Positions 17,072 through 25,280 of a stretch of 64,000 nucleotides of DNA are shown piece by piece. The notes beneath the pieces are model-generated. The model made no database searches, was not told where the DNA came from, and was given only the letters and a program-made list of their open reading frames with translations. The first letter of the stretch is position 1, and the number at the start of each line of letters is the position of its first letter. Origin of the DNA: an uncultured Prevotellaceae bacterium (GTDB lineage: Bacteria > Bacteroidota > Bacteroidia > Bacteroidales > Bacteroidaceae); contig CAMVLT010000011.1 of NCBI GenBank assembly GCA_947168395.1, positions 1-64,000 of the forward strand, written 5' to 3'. The position numbers and the translations under genes were made by a program.

Positions 17072-17759
17072 CTTTTGGCACCGTCTGCTCGACTTGTTGG
17101 CCCCCCGGCTTTGTGTGATGTGTGGCCGTCGGCTGTCGTTGACAGAACAGGTGTTGTGTGCCTCGTGCAACATGCATCTGCCTCGGACGGGCTTTCAGTA
17201 CCAGGCTACCGACAACATCATGGCGCGGCTCTTTTGGGGCATCATTTCTATTGAGCGGGCGGCGGCTTTGTTCTACTATATGGCTGGCTCCAAACCGGCC
17301 AATATTCTCTACGACCTGAAATACCACGACCACCCCGAGATTGGCCGTGAAATGGGGGTGATGATGGCTCAGGAGTTTGGCGAGGCTGGCTTCTTTGAGG
17401 GTATCGACCTGCTGGTTCCTGTCCCTTTGGCCCGTAACCGTCAGCGTCATCGTGGCTATAACCAGAGCCTTGAACTGGCCAAGGGCATCAGTTGTGTGAC
17501 GGGTGTGCCCATAGCCAGCCGGGTGGTGCTCCGTACCGTGTTCAAGCAGAGCCAGACGCAGATGCAGCGTAGGGAGCGGCAGGAGAACGTTGAGGGCGTT
17601 TTCGTGTTGAGTGATGCCGATGCCCTTCGTGGCAAGCACGTCCTGCTGATTGACGATGTGGTCACTACAGGGGCCACGATGATGGCTTGTGGCCGTGAGT
17701 TGCTCAAGGCCGGGGGTGTCAAACTGAGCCTGCTGTCGCTGGGTTTCACCTCAAAATGA
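17058..17759 (+). CDS. ComF-family phosphoribosyltransferase-like protein
   Basis: The 233-residue protein has an N-terminal zinc-ribbon (CVMCGRR...CASC, about residues 16-35) and a C-terminal PRTase domain with the PRPP loop VLLIDDVVTTGATM (about 195-208). In competent bacteria ComF acts in DNA uptake; in Bacteroidetes its role is not established. It overlaps recX and is the last gene of the prmC-recX-comF group; the next promoter region follows at once. Confidence 0.88.
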   Translation: MMKNSFWHRLLDLLAPRLCVMCGRRLSLTEQVLCASCNMHLPRTGFQYQATDNIMARLFWGIISIERAAALFYYMAGSKPANILYDLKYHDHPEIGREMGVMMAQEFGEAGFFEGIDLLVPVPLARNRQRHRGYNQSLELAKGISCVTGVPIASRVVLRTVFKQSQTQMQRRERQENVEGVFVLSDADALRGKHVLLIDDVVTTGATMMACGRELLKAGGVKLSLLSLGFTSK

Positions 17760-17789
17760 AGAGGAATAACATCATTTAACGTTTTACGA

Positions 17790-17830
17790 TGCAGGATTTT
17801 CGCCTTTTGCGATTTATATAAGTGAAAAAG
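17790..17830 (+). promoter_or_regulatory. Candidate ECF-sigma promoter element, copy 1
   Basis: TGCAGGATTTTCG is followed by TTATATAAG about 24 bases after its start and then AAAAAG, upstream of the protease-inhibitor/sigma operon. The same arrangement occurs at 31335-31371 before the paralogous operon. No TAnnTTTG box is seen here. A self-regulated promoter of the encoded sigma factor is inferred. Confidence 0.45.
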
Positions 17831-17848
17831 AAGCAAAAGTGTAACGTT

Positions 17849-18637
17849 ATGAAAAGAAAGAATGTATGGGCCGCCATCGCTCTGACCATGATGGCAGCAG
17901 TTGTAGCTGGATGCAGCAAAGACGACGGTGGTATAGACGACGGCAGCACAGAACCTCAGTCGGACTCTATTGTCAGCCCCGAAATCCCAGACAACACCGA
18001 GCCTGAGTTTAATGGCATTTCGCTTACGAATCCCCAAAAGGGCCAGCAAACGAAGACAAACATAAACGGTGTTGAAATCACGAAGGACGGTTATGGATAC
18101 ATCAGGTGGATATCCTTCCTAAACTGTCCTAACCCTCCCGCTACTGCTGAAGAGATGTTCCAGCAATATATGGGGCTTGACATGGACGGCAACCTTGAGC
18201 TTTACCGACACGAAACAGCCAAGGACGATCCTAATACCCTGACATTCGAAGCTTATTGTCAGCGCTACAAAGGGGTCTTGGTTCCAGATGCCGGCTATTA
18301 CGTCCGCTTTCGCGACGGCAAAGTGAGCGACTGCAACGGTTTATATCTTGAAATCAAGGACCTCGACACCAAGCCCGCCATCAGTTCATTAAAAGCCCGC
18401 GAGATCTACGCCAAATACTTAGGTGTATCCGTTGAGAGAATAACCGAGTATGGCACCGACCCCTGGGCGGACGACTGTCTGATAATCATGGATATGCCCA
18501 TTGACAGGAATTCCACCGTATGGGCACCCCGCCTGGTCTACTCTTTCTACTACAAGGGCACGAGTGATGAGGGCGTCGGCTACATAGATGCTCAAACGGG
18601 ACGCATGCTAATGACATATCCTAACTATATCAACTGA
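17849..18637 (+). CDS. Lipoprotein resembling a thermolysin-type propeptide (FTP/PepSY-like)
   Basis: The 262-residue protein has a lipoprotein signal (VVAG|CSKDD, Cys at about 21). Its body resembles the FTP-PepSY propeptide of M4 and related peptidases: LTFEAYCQRYKGVLVPDAGYYVRFRDGKVSDCNG, then a PepSY-like ALKARE...YAKYLGV and a closing LVYSFYYKG...GYIDAQTGRMLM. No catalytic domain follows, so a free-standing propeptide on the cell surface or in the periplasm could act as a protease inhibitor or chaperone; this is inference. The ATG at 17849 is preferred over an upstream GTG at 17822 because the downstream serpin begins with the same leader. First gene of the operon. Confidence 0.6.
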   Translation: MKRKNVWAAIALTMMAAVVAGCSKDDGGIDDGSTEPQSDSIVSPEIPDNTEPEFNGISLTNPQKGQQTKTNINGVEITKDGYGYIRWISFLNCPNPPATAEEMFQQYMGLDMDGNLELYRHETAKDDPNTLTFEAYCQRYKGVLVPDAGYYVRFRDGKVSDCNGLYLEIKDLDTKPAISSLKAREIYAKYLGVSVERITEYGTDPWADDCLIIMDMPIDRNSTVWAPRLVYSFYYKGTSDEGVGYIDAQTGRMLMTYPNYIN

Positions 18638-18667
18638 ATAGAAAAAGAAACATAGAAGTATAGCGTT

Positions 18668-19972
18668 ATGAAAAGAAAGAATGTATGGGCAGCCATCGCC
18701 CTGACCATGATGGCAACAGTTGTTGCAGGATGCAGCAAAGACGACAGTAATGCTGACAATAGCAGCATAGAACCTCAGCCAGAACCTGTAGTTACTCCTG
18801 TGGAACTGCCGACGAGTATGGAACTGACACGTGCCGAGTTAGAGATGGTGAGCAGCAGTAACGAGTTTGCCTTCAACCTGTTCCGCACGGCGCAGGACGA
18901 GAAGGAGAGTCAAATCCTGTCACCCATCAGCATCACCTTCGCGTTGGGTATGCTCAACAACGGAGCGGCTGGTGAGACACAGCAGCAGATCAACAAGGTG
19001 TTAGGCTTCGCCGATGGAGGTGCCGAGGGCATCAACGACTTCTGCTACAAGATGCTGGAGATGGCACCGACGTTAGACCCGCTGACGAAGGTGATGATAG
19101 CTAACACCATTTACATGAACGAGCCATACGAGCTGATGCCCGACTTCATACTGAAAGCGAATGCTTTCTATCATGCTGAACCGGAGACCCGCGATTTCTC
19201 CGACGGCGAGACGAGGGATGTCATCAACAAGTGGGCCGCCGACCATACAGAGCAGATGATCAAGGAGGTTCTCAAAGAAGATGAATTCAACCCCCTTTCC
19301 GTGAGCTACCTGCTGAACGCCATCTACTTCAAGGGCAATTGGGCAAAGAAGTTCGACAAGGCCGAGACAAGGGACGAGCACTTTGTGAACGTCCTGCTGG
19401 AAGATGAGACAGAGACTTTGGAAATAAAACCACAGCCCATGATGCACCAGCGGGATAAGTTTGATTATTGTGATACTGACGACTATCAGGCCCTGCGCCT
19501 GCCATACGGTAATGGCTCGTTTGTGATGACGGTGCTGCTGCCCAAGACGGATAGCAGGGCTGTGCCCAAAGTGCCTACCGCCGAGGTATGGGAGCAGCTG
19601 AACCAGCGTATGCACAGCACTTTGGTGGACGTGAAACTGCCGCGATTCGAGTCTGATACCGATATTAACTTGGTACCTGTCATGAGAAAACTTGGTATGG
19701 TCGATGTCTTTAGTCCATCTACAGCCGACTTCAGCCGCTTCTGTGTATGGTCTAAGGCACGAATATATATCGATCTAATGAAGCAGGTGGCCAAAATCAA
19801 GCTCGACGAGGAGGGCACCGAGGCCGCTGCCGTCACAGTCATTGGTATGAAAGACGGGTCCGCTGGGGTGGACGGCTATCCAGTGTTCCACGCCAACCAT
19901 CCGTTCCTTTACGTCATCAGCGAACAAAAGACAGGTGCCGTCTTCTTCATCGGCCAGTTTACAGGACGCTAA
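18668..19972 (+). CDS. Serpin-family lipoprotein (protease inhibitor)
   Basis: The 434-residue protein has a lipoprotein signal almost identical to that of the preceding gene (Cys about 21), then a complete serpin fold. It includes NEFAFNLFR near the start, SPISITFALGML, NAIYFKGNW, the reactive-loop hinge EEGTEAAAVT (about 380) and the closing FHANHPFLYVI. Serpins trap serine or cysteine proteases by loop cleavage. The reactive loop after the hinge (VIGMKDGSAGVDG) does not name a target. A surface location suggests defence against host or competitor proteases, or control of the cell's own. Six bases separate its stop from the sigma-factor GTG. Confidence 0.9.
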   Translation: MKRKNVWAAIALTMMATVVAGCSKDDSNADNSSIEPQPEPVVTPVELPTSMELTRAELEMVSSSNEFAFNLFRTAQDEKESQILSPISITFALGMLNNGAAGETQQQINKVLGFADGGAEGINDFCYKMLEMAPTLDPLTKVMIANTIYMNEPYELMPDFILKANAFYHAEPETRDFSDGETRDVINKWAADHTEQMIKEVLKEDEFNPLSVSYLLNAIYFKGNWAKKFDKAETRDEHFVNVLLEDETETLEIKPQPMMHQRDKFDYCDTDDYQALRLPYGNGSFVMTVLLPKTDSRAVPKVPTAEVWEQLNQRMHSTLVDVKLPRFESDTDINLVPVMRKLGMVDVFSPSTADFSRFCVWSKARIYIDLMKQVAKIKLDEEGTEAAAVTVIGMKDGSAGVDGYPVFHANHPFLYVISEQKTGAVFFIGQFTGR

Positions 19973-19978
19973 ACATAC

Positions 19979-20548
19979 GTGCATCTTATAGGGAACGAGG
20001 AACAACGCTTAGCCAAACGGCTACAGGACGGCGAAAAAGCGGCCGCCCGCGAGTTCTGTGCCCTTTACGCTGACTATCTTGCGGGAGTCTGCTCACGATA
20101 CATCACCGACGAGGAGGACCTGAAGGACGTATTCCAGGATGCATTTATTCATATACTTTCTCATATTCAGGAATTCCAGTATCGCGGGACAGGCTCCCTG
20201 CAGGCCTGGGCAACGAAGGTGGTCGTCAACGAGTCGCTCAAGTTCCTGCTGGCCAAGAAGCGAAACGAACAGGTTGCCATTGACATAGAGATGATTGACG
20301 AGCCAGCAGAGGCCGAGCCGCCCATCAGCGACATACCGCCCGACGTCGTCCACCAGATGGTGAGCCAGCTGCCTGCAGGCTACCGAACGGTGCTGAACCT
20401 CTACGTCTTCGAAGGCAAGAACCATCAGGAGATAGCTCGCCTGCTTGGCATTACGGCCAGCACCTCGTCCTCGCAGCTGAACAGGGCAAAGCACCTGCTC
20501 GCCAGAATGATTCAACAGTATAACGACAATATAAAGCCACGACAATGA
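19979..20548 (+). CDS. ECF RNA polymerase sigma factor
   Basis: The 189-residue protein has a sigma-70 region 2 (about 10-95; DEEDLKDVFQDAFIHIL) and region 4 (about 125-185; FEGKNHQEIARLLGITASTSSSQLNRAKHLL). The start is GTG, six bases after the serpin stop. It overlaps the next gene by four bases (ATGA). A paralogue at 32014 has the same GTG start and the same spacing to its neighbours. It probably drives its own operon via the element at 17790-17830, held in check by the downstream membrane protein. Confidence 0.9.
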   Translation: MHLIGNEEQRLAKRLQDGEKAAAREFCALYADYLAGVCSRYITDEEDLKDVFQDAFIHILSHIQEFQYRGTGSLQAWATKVVVNESLKFLLAKKRNEQVAIDIEMIDEPAEAEPPISDIPPDVVHQMVSQLPAGYRTVLNLYVFEGKNHQEIARLLGITASTSSSQLNRAKHLLARMIQQYNDNIKPRQ

Positions 20549-21780
20549 CAGAACAATGGAGACAACAGATGCAGCAGAAGCTGGCAGACTACCGAAGGCC
20601 TGCTCCTGAACTGTCGTGGGACGAGATTGACAAGGTGCTGGAGGCCCGCCAGTCGCGCCCGCTCTGGGTACGACGTCTGGCTGCTGCCGCCGTCATACTG
20701 TTGATAGCCGGAGCGGGCTACCTTGCCTTTCACCATGAAGAGGCGGTGCCTGAGCAGCCGCCAGTAGCAGTAGCCCAATCTCCCCGGCAGCTTGAGCAAC
20801 AGGCAGAGGAGGTGCCGCAGCCAGTAGCAATGGTGAGCAGCGAAAGGCCCCGCTGGGCAACATCGCGGATGATGGAACCATCGGTGGAGTCTGTATCCGA
20901 GGACACGGTGGCGGCTGTGCAGCCACAGGTCATTACGACGCCACCCGCCGAGGAGTCAGAAGCCCCTTCCCCTACAGCAAGCAAGCCTTCGCCAGCCGTC
21001 AGTCGCCCCAAGGTCGTGTATCCCGCCGACCTTCACCGCCACCCGACGAGGACTGGCAGCCGCCTGATGGCTAAAGTCTACATGTCGAACACGATGGGCG
21101 ACAGCCGTCGTTCGGAATCGTCCTTTGCGCTGTACACCGAAACGATTATCAAGAATCGCACCGTCTATGTGTCTCCTGGAGATGATGGAGATATTGGTTT
21201 ATGGCCTGGCCCTGACGGTAAGGATGGCAAGGATGGCCCCAACGGAAAAGATGGTGTCGATAGTCATGACCCTCACATGGTTCCCTTAACAGTCTACGAC
21301 ACCATCTCCACCGTGAAATGGGAACAGACCGACCATTACGTCCATCACCGCCAGCCAGTTCGCTTCGGTCTGTCACTACGCTATCGCATTAGCGACCGAT
21401 GGAGCGTGGAGAGCGGTCTGTCGTACACCCGTCTTTCTTCGGACATCACCACGCTGGTCGACGGCGTGTCCACAACCGAGGAACAAAGACTCAACTACAT
21501 CGGCGTGCCGCTGAACGTGGGCTACCAGCTATGGGGAAACCGCCGTTTCAGCGTTTACGTCCTGGCTGGCGGTATCGTAGAAAAGATGCTCGATGCCAGT
21601 CCCTGGCAGTTTTCGCTCAACGGAGCAGCTGGAGTGGAATATATGTTCAACCGCCAGTTCAGCATCTACGCCGAGCCGGGCTTTGGCTACTACTTCCCCG
21701 ATGGCAGCAGCATTCTCACCATCTATCAGGATCGCCGTTTGAACCTCAATCTCGGCTTTGGCCTTCGCATGAATCTATAG
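20545..21780 (+). CDS. Predicted trans-envelope protein: anti-sigma-like N-terminus, TM helix, outer-membrane beta-barrel
   Basis: In this 411-residue protein, residues 1-40 are a charged cytoplasmic segment (QQKLADYRRPAPELSWDEI). A single hydrophobic helix lies at about 45-62, and a Pro/Glu/Ser-rich linker at about 63-255. Residues about 270-411 look like a small eight-stranded outer-membrane barrel (PF13568 type: LSYTRLSSD, YIGVPLNVGYQLWG, EPGFGYYFPDG). In the linker six collagen-like G-X-Y triplets occur (GPDGKDGKDG...). There is no cleavable signal. If both membrane segments insert, one chain spans inner membrane, periplasm and outer membrane. Its place after an ECF sigma factor suggests an anti-sigma role sensing the outer membrane. 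The paralogue at 32556 shares the layout. Confidence 0.65.
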   Translation: MTEQWRQQMQQKLADYRRPAPELSWDEIDKVLEARQSRPLWVRRLAAAAVILLIAGAGYLAFHHEEAVPEQPPVAVAQSPRQLEQQAEEVPQPVAMVSSERPRWATSRMMEPSVESVSEDTVAAVQPQVITTPPAEESEAPSPTASKPSPAVSRPKVVYPADLHRHPTRTGSRLMAKVYMSNTMGDSRRSESSFALYTETIIKNRTVYVSPGDDGDIGLWPGPDGKDGKDGPNGKDGVDSHDPHMVPLTVYDTISTVKWEQTDHYVHHRQPVRFGLSLRYRISDRWSVESGLSYTRLSSDITTLVDGVSTTEEQRLNYIGVPLNVGYQLWGNRRFSVYVLAGGIVEKMLDASPWQFSLNGAAGVEYMFNRQFSIYAEPGFGYYFPDGSSILTIYQDRRLNLNLGFGLRMNL

Positions 21781-21862
21781 ATTATCATGCGCCAAATGCT
21801 ACTTTTCGTTCGGAAATAGAAAGAAATGTGCGGTTTTCTTTTTATTTCTCTCACTTATTTCG

Positions 21863-21870
21863 TAACTTTG
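21863..21870 (+). promoter_or_regulatory. -7 box of pyrE
   Basis: TAACTTTG matches TAnnTTTG and lies 19 bases upstream of the ATG at 21890. Confidence 0.6.
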
Positions 21871-21889
21871 CAGCCAAAACCGAGACATT

Positions 21890-22522
21890 ATGGAAAGTAT
21901 CAAGAATCAATTTGCCCGCAAGCTGATGGAGATTAAGGCCATCAAGCTGCAGCCGCAGGAGCCTTTCACGTGGGCCAGCGGCTGGAAGTCACCTATTTAT
22001 ACTGATAATCGCAAGACGCTCGGCTTCCCCCGCCTTCGCTCGTTCGTGAAGCTTGAGTTGTGTCACGCCATTCAGGAGCACTTCCCTGAAGCTGAGGCCA
22101 TAGCCGGTGTGGCTACTGGTGCCATTGCCCAAGGGGCTTTGGTGGCCGAGGAACTGGGCTTGCCCTACTGCTATGTGCGCCCTAAGCCGAAGGATCACGG
22201 CATGGGTAATCAGGTGGAAGGTGAAATCGGGAAAGCCACCAAGGTAGTGGTGGTCGAGGACCTTATCTCAACGGGCGGCTCCAGCCTGAAGGCTGTAGAG
22301 GCCCTGCGCCAGTATGGTGTCGAGGTCATCGGCATGGTGGCATCGTTCACCTACGGTTTCCCTGTGGCCGAGGAGGCTTTTGCAGCCGCTGGCGTGAAGC
22401 TGATCACGCTGAGCAACTATGAGGCTGTGGTCGAGGAGGCCGCCAAGATTGGTTACATCAAAGAGGAAGAGAAGCAGGTATTAGCCGAGTGGCGTAAGTC
22501 ACCATCAACGTGGAGGCAATAA
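21890..22522 (+). CDS. pyrE: Orotate phosphoribosyltransferase
   Basis: The 210-residue cytosolic enzyme of pyrimidine synthesis converts orotate and PRPP to OMP. The PRPP-binding signature VVVVEDLISTGGSSLKA (about 122-138) and the N-terminal FTWASGWKSPIYTDNRK substrate loop are clear. First gene of a likely pyrE-SRPBCC-argH-lipoprotein transcript, with a heptamer array in the gap to the second gene. Confidence 0.95.
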   Translation: MESIKNQFARKLMEIKAIKLQPQEPFTWASGWKSPIYTDNRKTLGFPRLRSFVKLELCHAIQEHFPEAEAIAGVATGAIAQGALVAEELGLPYCYVRPKPKDHGMGNQVEGEIGKATKVVVVEDLISTGGSSLKAVEALRQYGVEVIGMVASFTYGFPVAEEAFAAAGVKLITLSNYEAVVEEAAKIGYIKEEEKQVLAEWRKSPSTWRQ

Positions 22523-22524
22523 CT

Positions 22525-22552
22525 ATCAATTATCAATTATCAATTGTCAATT
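22525..22552. repeat. Heptamer array between pyrE and the SRPBCC gene
   Basis: ATCAATT three times, then GTCAATT, end six bases before the downstream ATG, where a ribosome-binding site would be expected. Confidence 0.8.
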
Positions 22553-22558
22553 AAATAC

Positions 22559-22990
22559 ATGGGACTATTTGACAATACGACAAAGTTTGAGAGTAGCGTG
22601 AAGCAGATACCCTACTCGCAAGAGGCTGTGTACAACAACATCAGCGACCTGCGCAACCTGGAAAAGGTACGCGACCGTGTGCCCGAAGACCGCATTCAGG
22701 ACTTCGCGTTCGACGAAGACACGGTCAGCCTGAATGTGGCTCCCGTGGGTGAGTTGAAGCTGCGCATCATAGAGCGCGAGGAGCCGAAATGCGTGAAGTT
22801 CGAGACCGTGCAGTCGCCCGTTCCGTTCAATGTGTGGATTCAGGTGCTGCCCGTCACGGAGACCACTTCGAAGATGAAGGTCACCGTCAAGGCCGAGCTG
22901 AACCCCTTCATCAAGGGAATGGTAAGCGGCCCGCTGCAGGATGGTGTGGAGAAGATTGCTGATGCGCTGGCGATGATTAAATACGAATGA
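22559..22990 (+). CDS. SRPBCC (START/polyketide-cyclase-like) family protein
   Basis: The 143-residue product begins FESSVKQIPYSQEAVYNNISDLRNLEKV and ends in a long helix (GPLQDGVEKIADALAMIKY). This is the helix-grip pattern of SRPBCC ligand-binding proteins. Function unknown; such proteins are widespread in Bacteroidetes between housekeeping genes. The ATG at 22559 is chosen; the frame opens earlier only through the repeat array. It precedes argH by one base. Confidence 0.75.
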   Translation: MGLFDNTTKFESSVKQIPYSQEAVYNNISDLRNLEKVRDRVPEDRIQDFAFDEDTVSLNVAPVGELKLRIIEREEPKCVKFETVQSPVPFNVWIQVLPVTETTSKMKVTVKAELNPFIKGMVSGPLQDGVEKIADALAMIKYE

Positions 22991-22991
22991 C

Positions 22992-24326
22992 ATGAAACTC
23001 TGGGAGAAGAACTTTGAGGTGAACAAGGAGATTGAGCGGTTCACCGTAGGACGTGACCGCGAGATGGACCTCTATCTCGCCAAGTACGACGTGCTGGGCT
23101 CTATGGCCCACATCACCATGCTCGAAAGCATAGGACTCATCGGCAAGGACGAGCTGCCAGTGCTGCTGAGCGAGCTGAAGGGCATCTACGAACTGTGCGA
23201 ACGAGGCGAGTTTACCATCGAGGACGGCGTGGAGGACGTACACTCGCAGGTGGAGATGCTGCTTACACGCCAGCTAGGCGACATGGGCAAGAAGATACAC
23301 TCGGGACGTTCGCGCAATGACCAGGTGCTGGTGGACCTGAAGCTGTTTACGCGTCACCAGCTGATGGAGATAGCCGATGCCGTGAAGGTGCTGTTCGATG
23401 AACTCATACAGAAGAGCAACCAGTACAAGGACGTGCTCATGCCGGGCTATACGCACTTGCAGGTGGCCATGCCCTCGTCGTTCGGACTGTGGTTTGGTGC
23501 CTACGCCGAGAGCCTCTGCGACGACATGCTGTTCCTGCAGGCCGCCTATCGCATGACCAACCGCAACCCGCTCGGCTCGGCGGCTGGCTACGGCTCCAGT
23601 TTCCCCCTGAACCGCACGATGACTACCCAGCTGTTGGGCTTCGACTCGATGGACTACAACGTGGTCTATGCCCAGATGGGGCGTGGAAAGATGGAGCGCA
23701 ACGTGGGCTTCGCCATTGCCACCATTGCTGGCACGCTGGCCAAGCTTGCCTTCGATGCCTGCATGTTCAACTCGCAGAACTTCTCGTTCGTCAAGCTGCC
23801 GAAGGAGTGTACTACGGGGTCCTCTATCATGCCGCATAAGAAGAACCCCGACGTCTTTGAGCTCATCCGTGCCAAGTCGAACAAGCTGCAGTCGCTGCCG
23901 CAGCAGGTGACGCTCATCATGAACAACCTGCCCGTAGGCTACTTCCGCGACCTGCAGATTATCAAGGAGGTATTCCTGCCCGCCTTCGATGAACTGAAGG
24001 ACTGCCTGCAGATGGCTGCCTACATCATCAATAAGATAGAGGTGAACGAGCACATACTCGATAACCCCATGTACGACCCCATGTTCAGCGTTGAAGAAGT
24101 GAACCGCCTCGCAGCGGAAGGTTTACCCTTCCGCGACGCCTACAAGAAGGTGGGCCTTGACATCGAGGCCGGACAATTCGTGCCCGACAAGCACATCCGC
24201 CACACCCACGAAGGCTCCATCGGCAACCTCTGCAACCCGCAGATTCAGCAGCTGATGCAGCAAGTGCTCGACGGATTCCACTTCGAGCGCATCATTGAGG
24301 CCGAGAAACAACTGCTGGGAAGATGA
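22992..24326 (+). CDS. argH: Argininosuccinate lyase
   Basis: This 444-residue cytosolic enzyme forms arginine and fumarate in the last step of arginine synthesis. The fumarase-superfamily signature GSSIMPHKKNPD (catalytic Ser in the flexible loop) is at about 277-288. HSGRSRNDQ and GYTHLQVAMP are the other conserved substrate-binding blocks. Length is normal. The stop codon overlaps the next ATG (ATGA), linking it to a lipoprotein of unknown role. Confidence 0.95.
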   Translation: MKLWEKNFEVNKEIERFTVGRDREMDLYLAKYDVLGSMAHITMLESIGLIGKDELPVLLSELKGIYELCERGEFTIEDGVEDVHSQVEMLLTRQLGDMGKKIHSGRSRNDQVLVDLKLFTRHQLMEIADAVKVLFDELIQKSNQYKDVLMPGYTHLQVAMPSSFGLWFGAYAESLCDDMLFLQAAYRMTNRNPLGSAAGYGSSFPLNRTMTTQLLGFDSMDYNVVYAQMGRGKMERNVGFAIATIAGTLAKLAFDACMFNSQNFSFVKLPKECTTGSSIMPHKKNPDVFELIRAKSNKLQSLPQQVTLIMNNLPVGYFRDLQIIKEVFLPAFDELKDCLQMAAYIINKIEVNEHILDNPMYDPMFSVEEVNRLAAEGLPFRDAYKKVGLDIEAGQFVPDKHIRHTHEGSIGNLCNPQIQQLMQQVLDGFHFERIIEAEKQLLGR

Positions 24327-24874
24327 AACGTTTGGGACTGCTGTTACTGAGTTTGCTGCTGTTAGCCTGCGACGATGCCGAGAACAGCATCTATCGCGGC
24401 TATTCCTGCTACTTCATCTTCGACACCACGCTGCATCCGGCTCCTTGCCAACTGACGGCGGCTATGGGCAACCCTGGCCATTTCCTGATAGTCAAGTCAA
24501 CTATGGCATCAGGATTACGACACATCCAGACCATCCGAAACTACGACCAGGCCCGCGAGGATGTGCCCCTGACCACCAAGCGCGAGGCGGACACACGTTG
24601 CCATTTGGGAGCCAACAACGCCATCATCATCGGCTGCAGCAGCTACACCAACACCCTTGTATGCTACGAGGGCCAGTGCCCCAACTGCCTTACTGACCTG
24701 GGTGGCACCAACTATCCCCTCACGTGGTCGTCGAACGGACTGCAGCTGCAATGTACACGCTGCCATCGCAGCTACGACGTCAACAACGGCGTCGTGGCTG
24801 CAGGCGAGGGTGGCCACCAGCTCTACTGCTACAACGTAGCCTTCGATGGTGCCATTCTCCGTGCCTGGAATTGA
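24323..24874 (+). CDS. Cys-rich lipoprotein with two CxxC pairs, unknown function
   Basis: The 183-residue protein has a lipoprotein signal (LLLLA|CDD, Cys about 16). The body contains CYEGQCPNC and later CTRCHRSYDVNNG...LYCYN. The spaced CxxC and C-x-x-C-H groups could hold zinc or an iron-sulfur centre. It does not show a canonical Rieske C-x-H...C-x-x-H pair, so that name is not applied. It is coupled to argH by a four-base overlap. The stop codon is immediately followed by a 9-mer repeat array. Confidence 0.6.
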   Translation: MKRLGLLLLSLLLLACDDAENSIYRGYSCYFIFDTTLHPAPCQLTAAMGNPGHFLIVKSTMASGLRHIQTIRNYDQAREDVPLTTKREADTRCHLGANNAIIIGCSSYTNTLVCYEGQCPNCLTDLGGTNYPLTWSSNGLQLQCTRCHRSYDVNNGVVAAGEGGHQLYCYNVAFDGAILRAWN

Positions 24875-24920
24875 TGTCTTCGTTGTTTTCGCTGTCATCG
24901 CTGTCATCGTTGTCATCGGT
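24873..24920. repeat. 9-mer array, left (TGTCATCG type)
   Basis: GATGTCTTC, GTTGTTTTC, GCTGTCATC, GCTGTCATC and GTTGTCATC follow each other from the lipoprotein stop codon. Related arrays are at 25093-25124 (opposite strand) and 25231-25264. Confidence 0.8.
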
Positions 24921-24977
24921 GGGAGCGTATTTTTATGCGCGTTTCCGCATAAATATCCACAGCCATTTCAGCTGTAG

Positions 24978-25038
24978 ATTAGGTAGGGTAAAGTGGAGGT
25001 TTACTTACGGTAAAGCATGGGTTTGCTTACGGTAAACC
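24978..25038. repeat. GTAAAC-type repeat cluster, intergenic
   Basis: Three variants of TTTAGGTAGGGTAAAC occur in a row (24978-24993, 25000-25015, 25021-25038). The same motif recurs at 34871-34930 and 59939-60150. No open frame is present. Confidence 0.7.
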
Positions 25039-25092
25039 ACCCGTTTGAACGGCGTTATCTCAGACCGCATAAATATGCAAAAGCACTCCCAT

Positions 25093-25124
25093 CGATGACA
25101 CCGATGACGATGACACCGATGACA
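25093..25124. repeat. 9-mer array, middle, inverted
   Basis: CGATGACAC-type 9-mers, the reverse complement of the arrays at 24873 and 25231, so the three can pair with each other. Confidence 0.8.
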
Positions 25125-25167
25125 GTGGGGGTATTTATTTTTTTTCGGCAAGGGTAATTTGCAGTAG

Positions 25168-25193
25168 CATTATAATATATGTATATTATAATG
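25168..25193. repeat. 12-bp-arm AT palindrome
   Basis: CATTATAATATA, TG, TATATTATAATG: a perfect inverted repeat with a two-base centre, lying between the middle and right 9-mer arrays. Confidence 0.8.
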
Positions 25194-25230
25194 AATACTT
25201 TTTTTCGCTAAACGATGACAAAAATAGGTC

Positions 25231-25264
25231 GGTGTCATCGGTGTCATCGGTGTCATCGTCATCG
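25231..25264. repeat. 9-mer array, right (GGTGTCATC type)
   Basis: Three perfect GGTGTCATC units plus a partial one sit directly upstream of the transposase remnant. The frame of the remnant reads through them. Confidence 0.85.
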
Positions 25265-25280
25265 TTTTTCTGAAAAAACT

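Noticed and set aside
22544..22558. TTG start five codons upstream for the SRPBCC gene
   Set aside because: It lies inside the heptamer array; the ATG at 22559 gives the normal family N-terminus.
24713..24850. Rieske iron-sulfur domain in the 24323 lipoprotein
   Set aside because: A C-x-H pair followed by C-x-x-H at the right spacing is not present; only CxxC-type groups are seen.
24873..25264. CRISPR array
   Set aside because: The repeated units are tandem 9-mers with no unique spacers, and no cas gene is nearby.
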